From Carposina sasakii (taxonomy: Eukaryota > Arthropoda > Insecta > Lepidoptera > Carposinidae): 64,000 nucleotides of DNA. Position numbers and translations under genes: made by a program. Of this stretch, positions 35,801 to 48,477 are shown one piece after another (within the stretch, counting starts at the first letter, position 1; every line of letters starts with the position of its first letter). The DNA is taken from the NCBI GenBank assembly GCA_014607495.2, contig CP053167.1, forward strand, positions 2,418,001-2,482,000, given 5' to 3'. The notes beneath the pieces were generated by a model. The model did not search any database, was not told the origin of the DNA, and saw only the letters and a list, made by a program, of their open reading frames with translations.

Positions 35801-37752
35801 TACCACGTATCGGCAAACGCAGTGTGGGAAGGCCACCCGCGAGGTGGACGGATGACCTGGACAAGGTCGCGGGCCAAGGTTGGATGCAGGCTGCTTCCGA
35901 CCGCGAGGAGTGGAGGTTGTTGGGGGAGGCCTCTGTCCAACAGTGGACTTCTCAGGGCTGTAAATGATGATGATGGTGGATAACAGTTTTAAGTTCTTTT
36001 CTCGAATAAAATGAGTAAACATGATGGTGTGACCCAGGCGTGGTGGAATGCATGGCGGCCGGTCTGATCACCATCGCGCACCGTTCCGGCGGTCCTTTAG
36101 CGGACATCATCAGCACCGGCGCGGGATCCCGCACGGGGTACCTGGCGGCAGACGCGGGGGAGTATGCGCGGGCGCTCCTCGAGGTCATAGCTCTGCCTGA
36201 GGGCGAGAGGCAGGGGATTGTGGACGCCGCCAGGTGAGGATTAGCAGGGTTACACCCGTTTGTATAAAATATTAACACAAATAATATAAATAGAGAAAAA
36301 AATATTTCAAATTCGCTTTTATTTCCTGTATTACTACCATGAAGAAGGTATAAAAGAGGAGATGTGACTATGAAGTGAGTCGTATGGCAATCGTGAGGCC
36401 AATACATCATGATAGGGGCGGAGCTTCAGCGCCAGTGTAACGCAGTAGCTGTAACCACACGCTTGTGCTCCGAAATGTAACCATATTAAAATTACAATGA
36501 CACTATGTAGCGCTTTTATCAGGATACTTTTTTACTAAAACGTAGTATAATATTGCCATCTAGTGATGAGTAATTGCACTAGTAAAACAATCTTGAACCA
36601 CATTGATAATGAGCAAGTAGTTTGACTAGTCACTACAAGGTGGTTTCTATGTAAATGGGCAGGGCTACAGTGTTGGATGCTCCCCTTGTCCCATACTTCA
36701 CCCCCGCTCCGCGGCACACTTTTTTTGTATGAAAATATATTTAGCCGTTACTCCTCTTTTATTGCTTCTCCATGGTTGCTACCAACTTACTGCTAGTAGT
36801 ACTCGTAACACCGGTAATTTCATTACTCTGCTTATCTACTACTGAAGTTAAAATTTGTAAGAAGAGCCACTATCAATCAATATCAAGAGAATAAACAAAA
36901 TATTACGAATACATATGAATTTTTCTATGCTGCTCTGGGAGTGAAAAAAAAACGTATAATAAGCTGCTTCTCTTCCCGGGCATACTGTACAAGTCAGTAG
37001 AGGGACAAGAGGGTCTTGGTGTTTTGTAGGCGATGGGCTGACCACCTGTCTCTACTAACCGAACTTGTACATCTCAACTATACCCTCAAAATTGGTCAGA
37101 AGTGGCACCATGTGGTTCTATCGACCCTTGGTGCTCTGACTACCCTGTAAGGGATAAAGGCGTGATTATATGTATGTTGTACATAATTATGTATTTTTGA
37201 CAGTAGCACTGTCAATTTACCGGCCACAACTGGATAGTCAGAACTGCAAGATCATAAAGGAGATCTCACAACCACTTTTAGCACAGCTGGGACACATGCA
37301 ATTTATCAGTGACAAGTTGATAGCTTATTGCCCGAGTTCTCGACATTCACTGGAGATGCAGCTGATGTATAAATATAAATAAATAAATATTCACACACTA
37401 CACAACACATTAACCTAGTCCCACACCAAATTTCCTAAGGTCTTGTGTCGTGGGTACCAAGCAACGGTATATAAATACATAGATAAGTATAGAAACATCC
37501 ATGACACGGAAACAAACATCGATATTCATCATATCAATGTTTGCACCTACCGGGATTCGAACCCAGGACCTATGGCGTCGCAGGCAGGGCGACCACCTAC
37601 TAGACCAAACGGCCGTCAATTCTAGTGAAGCCCCCGTGCACATGATTATCTATTGATATTTTATTATTTTCAGAGCATCGGTCGACCGTTTCTCAGAAGT
37701 GGAGTTCGAGAAAGCGTTTTTGAGAGCATTTGAACCATTAATGAAGACGTAA
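25763..37752 (+). CDS. ALG11: ALG11, GDP-Man:Man3GlcNAc2-PP-dolichol alpha-1,2-mannosyltransferase
   Basis: Nine exons with matching phases: 25763-25791, 25868-26095, 27348-27574, 28882-29099, 30231-30353, 31114-31275, 34391-34589, 36038-36233 and 37674-37752, giving 486 residues (human ALG11 has 492). The enzyme adds the fourth and fifth mannose, in alpha-1,2 linkage, to the dolichol-linked oligosaccharide on the cytosolic face of the ER. Residues about 10-36 form the N-terminal membrane anchor; [17 protein letters not shown] (61-77) is the family's glycine-rich signature; [10 protein letters not shown] and [13 protein letters not shown] are conserved blocks; E391 and E399 form the GT4 E-x7-E motif ([15 protein letters not shown]). 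The start is the first ATG after an in-frame TAA at 25757; the exon 1 donor is GTAAGT. Introns carry many repeats but no exon is damaged. No clear AATAAA was seen after the stop. Confidence 0.96.
26290..26690 (-). mobile_element. LINE reverse-transcriptase fragment
   Basis: In several minus-strand frames there is [15 protein letters not shown], then EYIYL, then [20 protein letters not shown], the order found in the C-terminal third of insect LINE reverse transcriptases (the EYVYLG...EI-RRI block). Frameshifts and stops break it. It lies in ALG11 intron 2. Confidence 0.65.
26730..26875 (+). repeat. LINE 3' tail fragment
   Basis: The end GGGAGGCCTACATCCAGCAG then TGGACTTCAATGGGC is the 3' tail of the same non-LTR family seen at 29.2, 35.8, 45.5, 50.0 and 50.15 kb. 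It is inside ALG11 intron 2. Confidence 0.7.
27080..27260 (-). repeat. Dispersed repeat, CATGGTGCCACTTCTGACC family
   Basis: A partial copy of a roughly 250-bp repeat found more completely at 36920-37175 (+), 43473-43745 (-) and 50222-50495 (+). The shared core includes ACCACATGGTGCCACTTC and GATGTACAAGTTCGGTTAGT. Confidence 0.75.
27775..27867 (-). repeat. tRNA-derived SINE, truncated
   Basis: It matches the SINE at 41808-41952 from its TTATTAATAAAG tail through the B-box region (GAATCGAACCCACGACC) and then stops. It is in ALG11 intron 3. Confidence 0.75.
28122..28484. mobile_element. TA-flanked MITE, CAGGGTGTTTTTTTGTGG family, copy 1
   Basis: It begins CAGGGTGTTTTTTTGTGGCC and ends GACAAAAAATCACCATG, flanked by TA. 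The copy at 32872-33255 is closely similar over its full length. Both are in ALG11 introns. Confidence 0.8.
28640..28800 (+). repeat. Dispersed repeat shared with 58.8 kb
   Basis: The core CACCTCCCGGAAACCCTTAA, then TCGTACGATACCCACGGGC, then CGGCACCACGCGG recurs inverted at 58818-58915. The upstream part (GCCTATTGCAGTACACTGCTGG) resembles a LINE tail. Confidence 0.7.
29150..29495 (+). mobile_element. LINE 3' end fragment
   Basis: Plus-strand frames contain [26 protein letters not shown] and ...[14 protein letters not shown] peptides, then the tail GGGGGAGGCCTATGTCCAGC. This is the C-terminus and 3' end of a lepidopteran non-LTR reverse transcriptase. It lies in ALG11 intron 4. Confidence 0.75.
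30744..30945 (+). repeat. TAGTGGACGCCCGCGA family, partial copy
   Basis: It runs from CTAGTGGACGCCCGCGAGTC to ACAGACAAACAAAAATGG. Longer copies are at 34.9, 37.9, 44.9, 51.6 and 58.0 kb. It is non-coding; the class is not assigned. Confidence 0.8.
31406..32827 (-). mobile_element. Mariner-like element with about 308-bp inverted ends
   Basis: TA (31406-31407) precedes CAGGATGTCCCAAGAAATAG; the other end reads CTATTTCTTGGGACACCCTG followed by TA (32826-32827). The arms 31408-31716 and 32518-32825 are nearly identical inverted copies. About 800 bases between them hold the C-terminal part of a transposase on the minus strand. It is in ALG11 intron 6. Confidence 0.9.
31937..32485 (-). pseudogene. 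Tc1/mariner-type transposase, C-terminal half only
   Basis: An open frame of 182 residues with the second and third catalytic acidic positions: [14 protein letters not shown] and [17 protein letters not shown], 36 residues apart. The region just before it ([10 protein letters not shown]) is also recognisable, but the DNA-binding domain and first catalytic aspartate are missing because the left arm begins at once. It cannot encode an active enzyme. Confidence 0.85.
32872..33255. mobile_element. TA-flanked MITE, CAGGATGTTTTTTTGTGG family, copy 2
   Basis: It begins CAGGATGTTTTTTTGTGGCC after a long TA microsatellite and ends GACCAAAAATCATCCTG before TA. It sits 46 bases after the mariner-like element and 6 bases before another MITE. 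Confidence 0.8.
33262..33598. mobile_element. Fold-back MITE, CTGGGTGTAAAAAGACAAC family, copy 1
   Basis: It starts CTGGGTTTAAAAAGATAAC and TACCTCGTATTCTTTGTAAC and ends with the inverse (CAAAGAATACGAGGTATTA ... TTTTTACATCCTG), flanked by TA. Copies 2 and 3 are at 38594-38992 and 40323-40665. Confidence 0.85.
33625..33800 (+). repeat. SINE/LINE tail fragment
   Basis: GCCTGTACCACTGAATTTATTTAAT and the following 'ttttctaaa...ttgtcact' stretch recur at 43140-43200 and 55978-56035. It appears to be the 3' body of a third SINE-like family whose tRNA-like head is visible at 43085-43140 and 55915-55975. Confidence 0.55.
34120..34310 (-). mobile_element. LINE reverse-transcriptase C-terminus
   Basis: The minus strand encodes [20 protein letters not shown] followed by ARVNRHFLG, a typical last block of jockey/R1-like reverse transcriptases. 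A shorter copy is at 39125-39285. It is in ALG11 intron 6. Confidence 0.75.
34640..34805 (-). repeat. LINE 3' end fragment, minus orientation
   Basis: A TCATCA microsatellite is followed by CCCTGAGAAGTCCACTG and GGCCAGGTCGTCCGTCCACC, the reverse of the LINE tail at 35746-35970. It is in ALG11 intron 7. Confidence 0.75.
34872..35170 (+). repeat. TAGTGGACGCCCGCGAC family copy
   Basis: It runs from TAGTGGACGCCCGCGACTCC to the TTATATGTATAGATAG end. A divergent copy lies at 35533-35710. It is in ALG11 intron 7. Confidence 0.8.
35746..35970 (+). mobile_element. LINE 3' end fragment
   Basis: It encodes [20 protein letters not shown] then [15 protein letters not shown] and [17 protein letters not shown], followed by the CAGTGGACTTCTCAGGGC tail and a GATGAT run. 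This is the C-terminus and 3' end of a lepidopteran non-LTR retrotransposon. It is in ALG11 intron 7, just before exon 8. Confidence 0.8.
36409..36755 (+). repeat. Dispersed repeat, CCTCTTTTAT / TGCTCCGAAATGTAAC family, copy 1
   Basis: It contains CACGCTTGTGCTCCGAAATG, ATTGCCATCTAGTGATGAG and CCCCGCTCCGCGGCACACT in order. The same order occurs inverted at 54195-54560 and direct at 56884-57205. It is non-coding and about 330 bases long, in ALG11 intron 8. Confidence 0.85.
36920..37175 (+). repeat. Dispersed repeat, CATGGTGCCACTTCTGACC family
   Basis: It runs from TTCTATGCTGCTCTGGGAG to AAGGGATAAAGGCGTGATTA with a TATGTATGT tail, suggesting a retroposed non-coding element. Other copies are at 27.1, 43.5 and 50.2 kb. 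Confidence 0.8.
37390..37640 (-). repeat. tRNA-derived SINE
   Basis: The inverse of the SINE at 15829: on the minus strand GACGGCCGTTTGGTCTAGTA, then GGGTTCGAATCCCGGTAGG (B-box), then the CACGACACAAGACC body. It lies 30 bases before the last ALG11 exon. Confidence 0.75.
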
Positions 37753-38593
37753 TGACTGCTTTTAAAAGAATTAATAGTATTATAGGGACTGTAAGGTGTA
37801 ACAATGTTCCTTATAGACGTTATAGGCTGTATATGTGTATTGGTGGCGCCTTATTTATAACTAGTGGACGCCCGCGACTCGGTCCGCGTGGACTACAGAA
37901 AAAACAAAATGTCGAAATTATCCGGGATAAAAAGTAGCTTATATGTCAAGTGGGACCCGTCACAATATATTACTGAAAACTGCATCGAAATCGGTTCGGC
38001 CGTCTCTGAGATTAGCGTGCCCAAACGCACAGACAAAAATTCCAAAAATCATTGTTTTGGGTACTATTGCGTTGATAAAGGTCTCCTATGATATTTTTTC
38101 TCATATATCTTCCATGTACAGACAGAGACCCGTTACATTTTTATTATATGTATAGAAGAAAACCTGATAAACCTGTAAGTAGAGTACATGTCATAGAATA
38201 GCTCCTATGAAAGAGCAACGGACGTAATGCTGTCAATGCAAAGATTGAAGCACCGTAATGGCGGCGCGTTGCGCATGTATGCATATTTTCTAGTAGGCGC
38301 CGAGCTTACTATGGTTTGTATGTGTGGGTGGATAACGCGTCAATACACATCCCTACTCCATGGAAAATCGTTACCGAGCTTACTATGAATGCTTCACCCT
38401 GTGTATTGACAACACTCTGTCTGATGCTCCTATGCTTTATTAGGATTACGGAACTAATATTTTTTGTATGCAGTAACACAGATAATGTGTACAAATAGTA
38501 ACTAGCACAATCATTTAAAGAAACTACATATGATGAAACACACTAATTTCTTTGAACAAATCTCCTTTAGAGATAGGCGCTTTGTACATTATA
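37753..38593. repeat. Downstream flank of ALG11 with TAGTGGACGCCCGCGAC copy
   Basis: A repeat copy occupies 37861-38157. The rest (38158-38593) holds no gene that I can support; the two short frames over 38309-38498 are antisense images of each other. Confidence 0.6.
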
Positions 38594-38992
38594 CTGGGTG
38601 TAAAAAGACAACTTTGTTCTTTTAATACCTCGTATTCTTTGTAACATCACGATCATTTTTTTCTATGGAAGCACCCCTGGGAAACCCACGGGTTTCCAAG
38701 ATATTGAGGTCCAAAGTTACATTAATATTATCATTTTTTTTACATAAATCCATCTGAAATCGGTTAACAAACATTTTTTTCAAAGATACCATGTCAAAAT
38801 GTTATAATGTTAGTTTTGTAGGTACATTTGTACTTTAAGTATCAAACGAATACATTGCTTGCAATAAAAATGACAATATTTTTTCATATTATTTTGTCAT
38901 TCCCCAATTTGTTGGTTCCATAGAAGAAAATTATTGTAACCTTACAAAGAATACGTGGTATTAAAAAAACATTGCTGTCGTTTTACACCCTG
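38594..38992. mobile_element. Fold-back MITE, CTGGGTGTAAAAAGACAAC family, copy 2
   Basis: It starts CTGGGTGTAAAAAGACAAC, ends TTTTACACCCTG, and is flanked by TA. Its interior matches the copies at 33262 and 40323. Confidence 0.85.
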
Positions 38993-39124
38993 TATTTTGT
39001 TTCTCCTATCTTTTATTAACACTAACACTGGGATACTTTATTACGTTTCTAGTATCTAAAGCTATGCTGTGGAAAAAATTGTACAATTTGTTGATGGCTT
39101 ATTAAATTCGTATTACGTACCAGC

Positions 39125-39290
39125 AATCTTTTTTTTACAATTATCTAGACAAACATTTGACCGCCATAGTGCCTGATGTTAAGCAAGATGCGGCCTAGGG
39201 TGGTACATGTTTGCCTAGAAAGTGCCTATTCACTCTAGCTTTGAAGAGACCAATGTTGTAGTGCTCGAAGTATTATGGCATTCCATCGCG
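39125..39290 (-). mobile_element. LINE reverse-transcriptase C-terminus, shorter copy
   Basis: A close relative of 34120-34310 (shared GACCGCCATAGTGCCTGATG and TGGTACATGTTTGCCTAG), with an internal deletion around 39195. Confidence 0.7.
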
Positions 39291-39737
39291 AAAATTGTGC
39301 CAATTTCACAGTCGCATTGCTGTTGCAAGATACGTAATAAGCCTACGGATTTCGTGAATAAGGAAGGATATTTACTTAAATTAATTTATTGTTTTTCCTC
39401 TTGTAGGTTCGCTAGGAGCCAATTTTTTTTAGAGTACACATTTATGTACAATTTTTGTGATAATTCACGAAAGCGGATTTATTTCCATAAACAAAAAAAA
39501 TAACACATGTGACCATGATACATAGAGGGGAGAATGATAAAGGAGTCTTTAGGCTGTTCACTCACACACGCCGCGTTATTACAAAAGAATTAAAAACATT
39601 TTTTAAGCTAAACATGCTCTAAATTTGGCAGAAATGCCATACATTTTGCTGTTAAGTGTCATATTTAAAGCGAGTCTAACTTAAGGCGCTCTTTTGTAAC
39701 AACACCCACGGTGTCATACTAAATGTTTATTGTTGTT

Positions 39738-39950
39738 AAAGCCTCGAGCACACCGGATGCGTATGCGTGCACGTAAGCGTAGACGTACACGTACCTCTGA
39801 GTTTAATGTATGGAACTGTCACCGCTTGACGTCTATGCTTACGTCTACGCATACGCATCCGATCTGCCCGCGCCTATACAGTTCCATACATTACAGCTCA
39901 GAGGTACGTGCACGCATATGCATCCAATTTGCTCGAGCCTTTAAACGCGC
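39738..39950. mobile_element. Fold-back element with mirrored CATATGC/GCGTATGCG arms
   Basis: Starts AGCCTCGAGCACACCGGATG and ends GCATCCAATTTGCTCGAGCC, which are inverted relatives; TATGGAACTGT and ACAGTTCCATA also mirror inside. No coding capacity. Sequences at 39290-39737 and 39951-40322 show nothing recognisable. Confidence 0.7.
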
Positions 39951-40322
39951 AACGGATCGTGTGTGATCGGTCTTATTTTTCAAATTAAGCCTATAATAAA
40001 ATAAATGTCATTCCGTAAAAAAAGTTTATTGTAAACTTGCCTTAAAGTACCTAAGGAATAAAAATAATTTGCTTTTAAGCATTTTTTGTATTTTTCAATA
40101 AAGAGAGTAAGTAATATAAGGAATTTCCATTAGTTTATAAGTAAAAAGCAATCAATGATATTAATAAAGTTTTACCAAAGTTATTTGTTTTTAAATAATA
40201 AAATTAAAAACTTAATAAAATTTACAACAGTTCTTATTTAATAGACATTTATATTATACTGATATTTGTAACAGCTATAGTCTGAAGTGCAGCTAAATGT
40301 AAGCTTAGCCAACTACAACATA

Positions 40323-40665
40323 CTGGGTGTAAAAAGACAACTTTGTTCTTTTAATACCTCATATTCTTTGTAAGATCACGATCATTTTTTTCTATGGAAG
40401 CACCCCTGGGAAACCACAGGTTTCCAAGGCATTGAGGTCCAAAGTTACATTAATATTATCATTTTTTTTATATAAATCCATCTGAAATCATAACCATGAA
40501 ATTATAATGTTAGTTTTGTAGACACATTTGTACTTTGAGCATCATGATAGTATTTTGTCATAATTTTTTTGTCATTTTCCAGGGTTGGTTCCATAGAAGA
40601 AAATGATCGTAACCTTACAAAGAATACGAGGTATTAAAAAAACATTGTTGTCTTTTTACATCCTG
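40323..40665. mobile_element. Fold-back MITE, CTGGGTGTAAAAAGACAAC family, copy 3
   Basis: Same ends and interior as the copies at 33262 and 38594, flanked by TA. About 35 bases later a half copy of the GTCAGGTCTATA family follows (40705-40820). Confidence 0.85.
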
Positions 40666-40820
40666 TATAGTAAAATATTATTATCTATGCTGACCACCAC
40701 ACTTAAAATTGGTCAGGTCTGTCCCTCTCCATCCTTAACATAAATGGCGTGAGACAGAAAAGGACAGGTAGGACTAATTTTAAGTTTAGATTAAAGTGCA
40801 ACAGTCAGAATCGTCCATAT

Positions 40821-41693
40821 TGTTTTTTTAGATTAGCCACACTACACACTACTGCCATAATATACACGTAGAATAGATTTTCATTACTTGCCATTGTATA
40901 GGGTACATTACACATAAAAACTAAGACTGCCTTGCTATATGCGTTTGATATCCACCAATCAAATTCATTGACATCCCTGACCAATGAATATAAGATTGGT
41001 GAATGACACACATCCTTACCGTAGAACTAGGCTCTGGCTCTAGTGGGAAGGCAGCCTAAGGGTGCTATTACAAAAACACGTTTGAAAGCACAATGTATGG
41101 AATATATGTCATAGTTGAACTATGTTTAGCTCAAACAATATTTGTGTAACACACTAAATATTTCCATGTGTTGACATTATTTTAACGGTATAATATTATA
41201 CAAATAACACTGCCTTGCAGGGCCGGCCCGCCCATACGGCGAACGGCGCCAAATCCTAGAGGGCGCCTAAATGGTAAAGATATAGGTATAAATTATTAGG
41301 AGCAAACAGGAGAGGCGCCATAATTGGATCTCGCTCCATTCAAAAATTTACTTCGCGCCGGCACTGCTGCCTTGCCACCAGAAATAGCATAGTACTATGC
41401 TACGAACGCGTGTGATATCCACCAATCATATTCATTGGTTCATGATGATTGGTTGATACCAAACACATCCATAGCAATGTAGACCAGAAATGTACAGATC
41501 TCTGGTGGAAAGCCAACCTAAGGGTGTCCCTACAATTAATCGAACACTTGTCGATCGGTTATGTACGTTTTGCTGATCGACGGACGATAGATGATTGAGC
41601 GAGTCAATCGACATCGACCAATCCATTCGACCATCGATTCGATTAATGTGGTAACGCCTTAAAAGATCGCTCATTGCAATGCAATTACTCTGC
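40821..41693. other. Repeat-rich intergenic stretch, no gene seen
   Basis: Two segments (40915-41060 and 41370-41530) share CACCAATCA(A/T)ATTCATTG and GCCTTCCCACTAGAG/GGCTTTCCACCAGAG-type sequence, so they belong to one unclassified repeat. I see no coding exon. Confidence 0.45.
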
Positions 41694-41764
41694 CGTCCAT
41701 AAGCTATAATGCCGTTATCCAATACGAGATCGATTGCACATAACGGCATTATAGCTTATGGACG
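41694..41764. repeat. Perfect 25-bp-arm hairpin
   Basis: CGTCCATAAGCTATAATGCC continuing to CGTTAT (41694-41718) is repeated inverted at 41740-41764, with a 21-base loop. Confidence 0.85.
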
Positions 41765-41807
41765 ACAGTACTATGCTTCTGTTTCAATCATTATGACGTG
41801 TCAAGAT

Positions 41808-41952
41808 AATAAAATTATTAATAAAGAAATGGAAAAAATTCCTCACCCGGGTGGGAATCGAACCCACGACCTCTGCATTCCGCGTGCCAGCGCTCTCACC
41901 ACTGAGCCACCGGGTCAATTACTCGGATGACGAATTTTACCATCTCTTTTCT
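41808..41952 (-). repeat. tRNA-derived SINE, fullest minus copy
   Basis: The minus strand reads TCCGAGTAATTGACCCGGTG, GCTCAGTGGTGAGAGCGC (A-box region), GGTTCGATTCCCACCCGGG (B-box) and a GGAATTTTTTCCATTTC tail. The D and T arms fold but the anticodon arm does not, so it is a SINE rather than a tRNA. Confidence 0.8.
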
Positions 41953-42206
41953 AAATTACATATTGGCAACGTTATTTTTCATCCCGATAGCTATACACTA
42001 GCCAAATCTCGGCAAACAAAGCTGAATCCCTCAGCACAATGTTTAAAGATGAAACGATCAAGATCAAGTGTCAAGATAAGTAAAATTCGTAATGTAATAA
42101 TCGAATTAAATTGTCATGCATGAAACAGAAACATCCCAGATGTTGACATGTCTTTGCTTGTTCTATCATCTTCTATCTCGCTTAAACTTAAGGAATGTTT
42201 GGTCCA

Positions 42207-47055
<4,849 letters not shown>

Positions 47056-47490
47056 TTTCGGTAACAAGGTTCCTTTTTATTATTTAATGTGAAAAATAAA
47101 AATAAAATACTTGAAAAAATGCAAGAATACGTGACGTGTGGTTGACGTACACAATGAACTGTCAAAGTGTCAACGTCAAAAAATAGTTTTAAAATATCTT
47201 GGAGAAAAAGCAGTAGTGTAATGCAAGTATACTACCCACTATTCATTATTGTTAAATGATGAGAAAAAGAAAAGCATTTCATTTCACAGAAAGATAAAAA
47301 TAAAGAATAGTTACGGCTTCTAATTGGAACAAGCTGTTCCAATATACATATATTTATCACTTTTTACTCTGTGTATGGATGTCCAAGCCGTAGGAAAAGA
47401 CACAGTATGGCTGTATAAAATTCATAGTTCCATCCGAAGTTAATTATCACTGACAGATGACCACAGACTACTTAGGGTACTGACGTGAAG
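47056..47490. promoter_or_regulatory. Likely UFM1 5' region, between UFM1 and the sorting nexin gene
   Basis: Sequence upstream of the split UFM1 start codon. The untranslated exon starts somewhere after 47055, and its promoter must lie here or just beyond. No TATA box or initiator can be named with confidence. Confidence 0.4.
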
Positions 47491-47494
47491 ATGA

Positions 47495-48352
47495 CAGGTT
47501 CGGTGGGAAAAGCTGGAAGGATGCAGGCTTTGACTATACTCTTTCTACGGGTGCAGCAGGTGTAATTTTCTTGTGAAAATCAAAAATTATTTGTAAATGG
47601 CTTGCAAGTGTCCGTAAAGTGATGTTTTTTGGTAGATAAGTTATATTTTGATTACATGTGATGTGATTCTAGTGCGTGTGCATGGTTTTATACGCAGGTA
47701 AGCTGAGTAAAACTTTAGCCGGAATACGATCTCTTCATGGGCCCATATAAGTCGTTTCTGCAATTATTTTTCATTTTGACTAACTTTACACTTGTTCTTG
47801 AGGATTTTCCCGACGTTTCCATGCATCATCATTATCATCCCATAAATTCAGAAATCATTTACTAAAGACAATGGCTGTATGGGCCTTAGTTCCCCTTGCC
47901 TTTCCTTCGGGATAATTGTTGTTGTTTGTTTGTTTAATTTATCCCGAAGGAAAGGCAAGGGGAACTAAGCCCATACAGCCATTATCTTTAGTAAATGATT
48001 TCTGAATTTATGATGGATGATAATGATGATGATGAATGGAAACGTCGGGAAAATCCTCAAGAACTAAAGTAAAGTTAGTCAAAATGAAAAACTATTGCAG
48101 AAACAACTTACATGCGCCCATGAAGAGATCGTAATCCGGCTAAAGTTTTACTCGGCTTACCTGCGTATAAAACCATGCACACGCACTTGATTCACATCAC
48201 AAGTAATCAAAATATAACTTATCTACAAGAAAACATCACTTTACGGACACATGCAAGCCATTTACAAATAATTTTTGATTTTCACAAGAAAATTACACCT
48301 GCACCCTTCCAGCTTTTCCCGCCGAATCAACCTCCTTCGGGATAAACTAAAC
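47495..48352. repeat. Long palindrome of two inverted MITE copies
   Basis: Copy 1 (about 47495-47915) runs from TTCGGTGGGAAAAGCTGG to CCTTCGGGATAA; copy 2 (about 47938-48352) is the same family inverted, from TTTATCCCGAAGGAAAGG to CGGGATAAACTAAA. Only about 22 bases separate them. Both belong to the family clustered at 23.4-25.6 kb. It lies 126 bases before the sorting nexin start codon. Confidence 0.85.
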
Positions 48353-48477
48353 AAAAAAAAAAGTACAGATGACAGATCGACCAGCTGAGTTCTGTCCTTT
48401 GTTTTGTAAATTGTAATTTATAATAAATCAATAATAATGATTTTGTATTCGTAAGTAAATAATTAACTACCTTCAAA

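Noticed and set aside
35952..36410. Minus-strand 152-codon frame
   Set aside because: Antisense to ALG11 exon 8; the codon pattern reflects the GC-rich exon.
41838..41920. tRNA genes at 15835, 17290, 27818, 41840, 58720 and similar places
   Set aside because: They have A- and B-box motifs but imperfect anticodon arms and are followed by shared non-tRNA bodies, so they are SINE heads.
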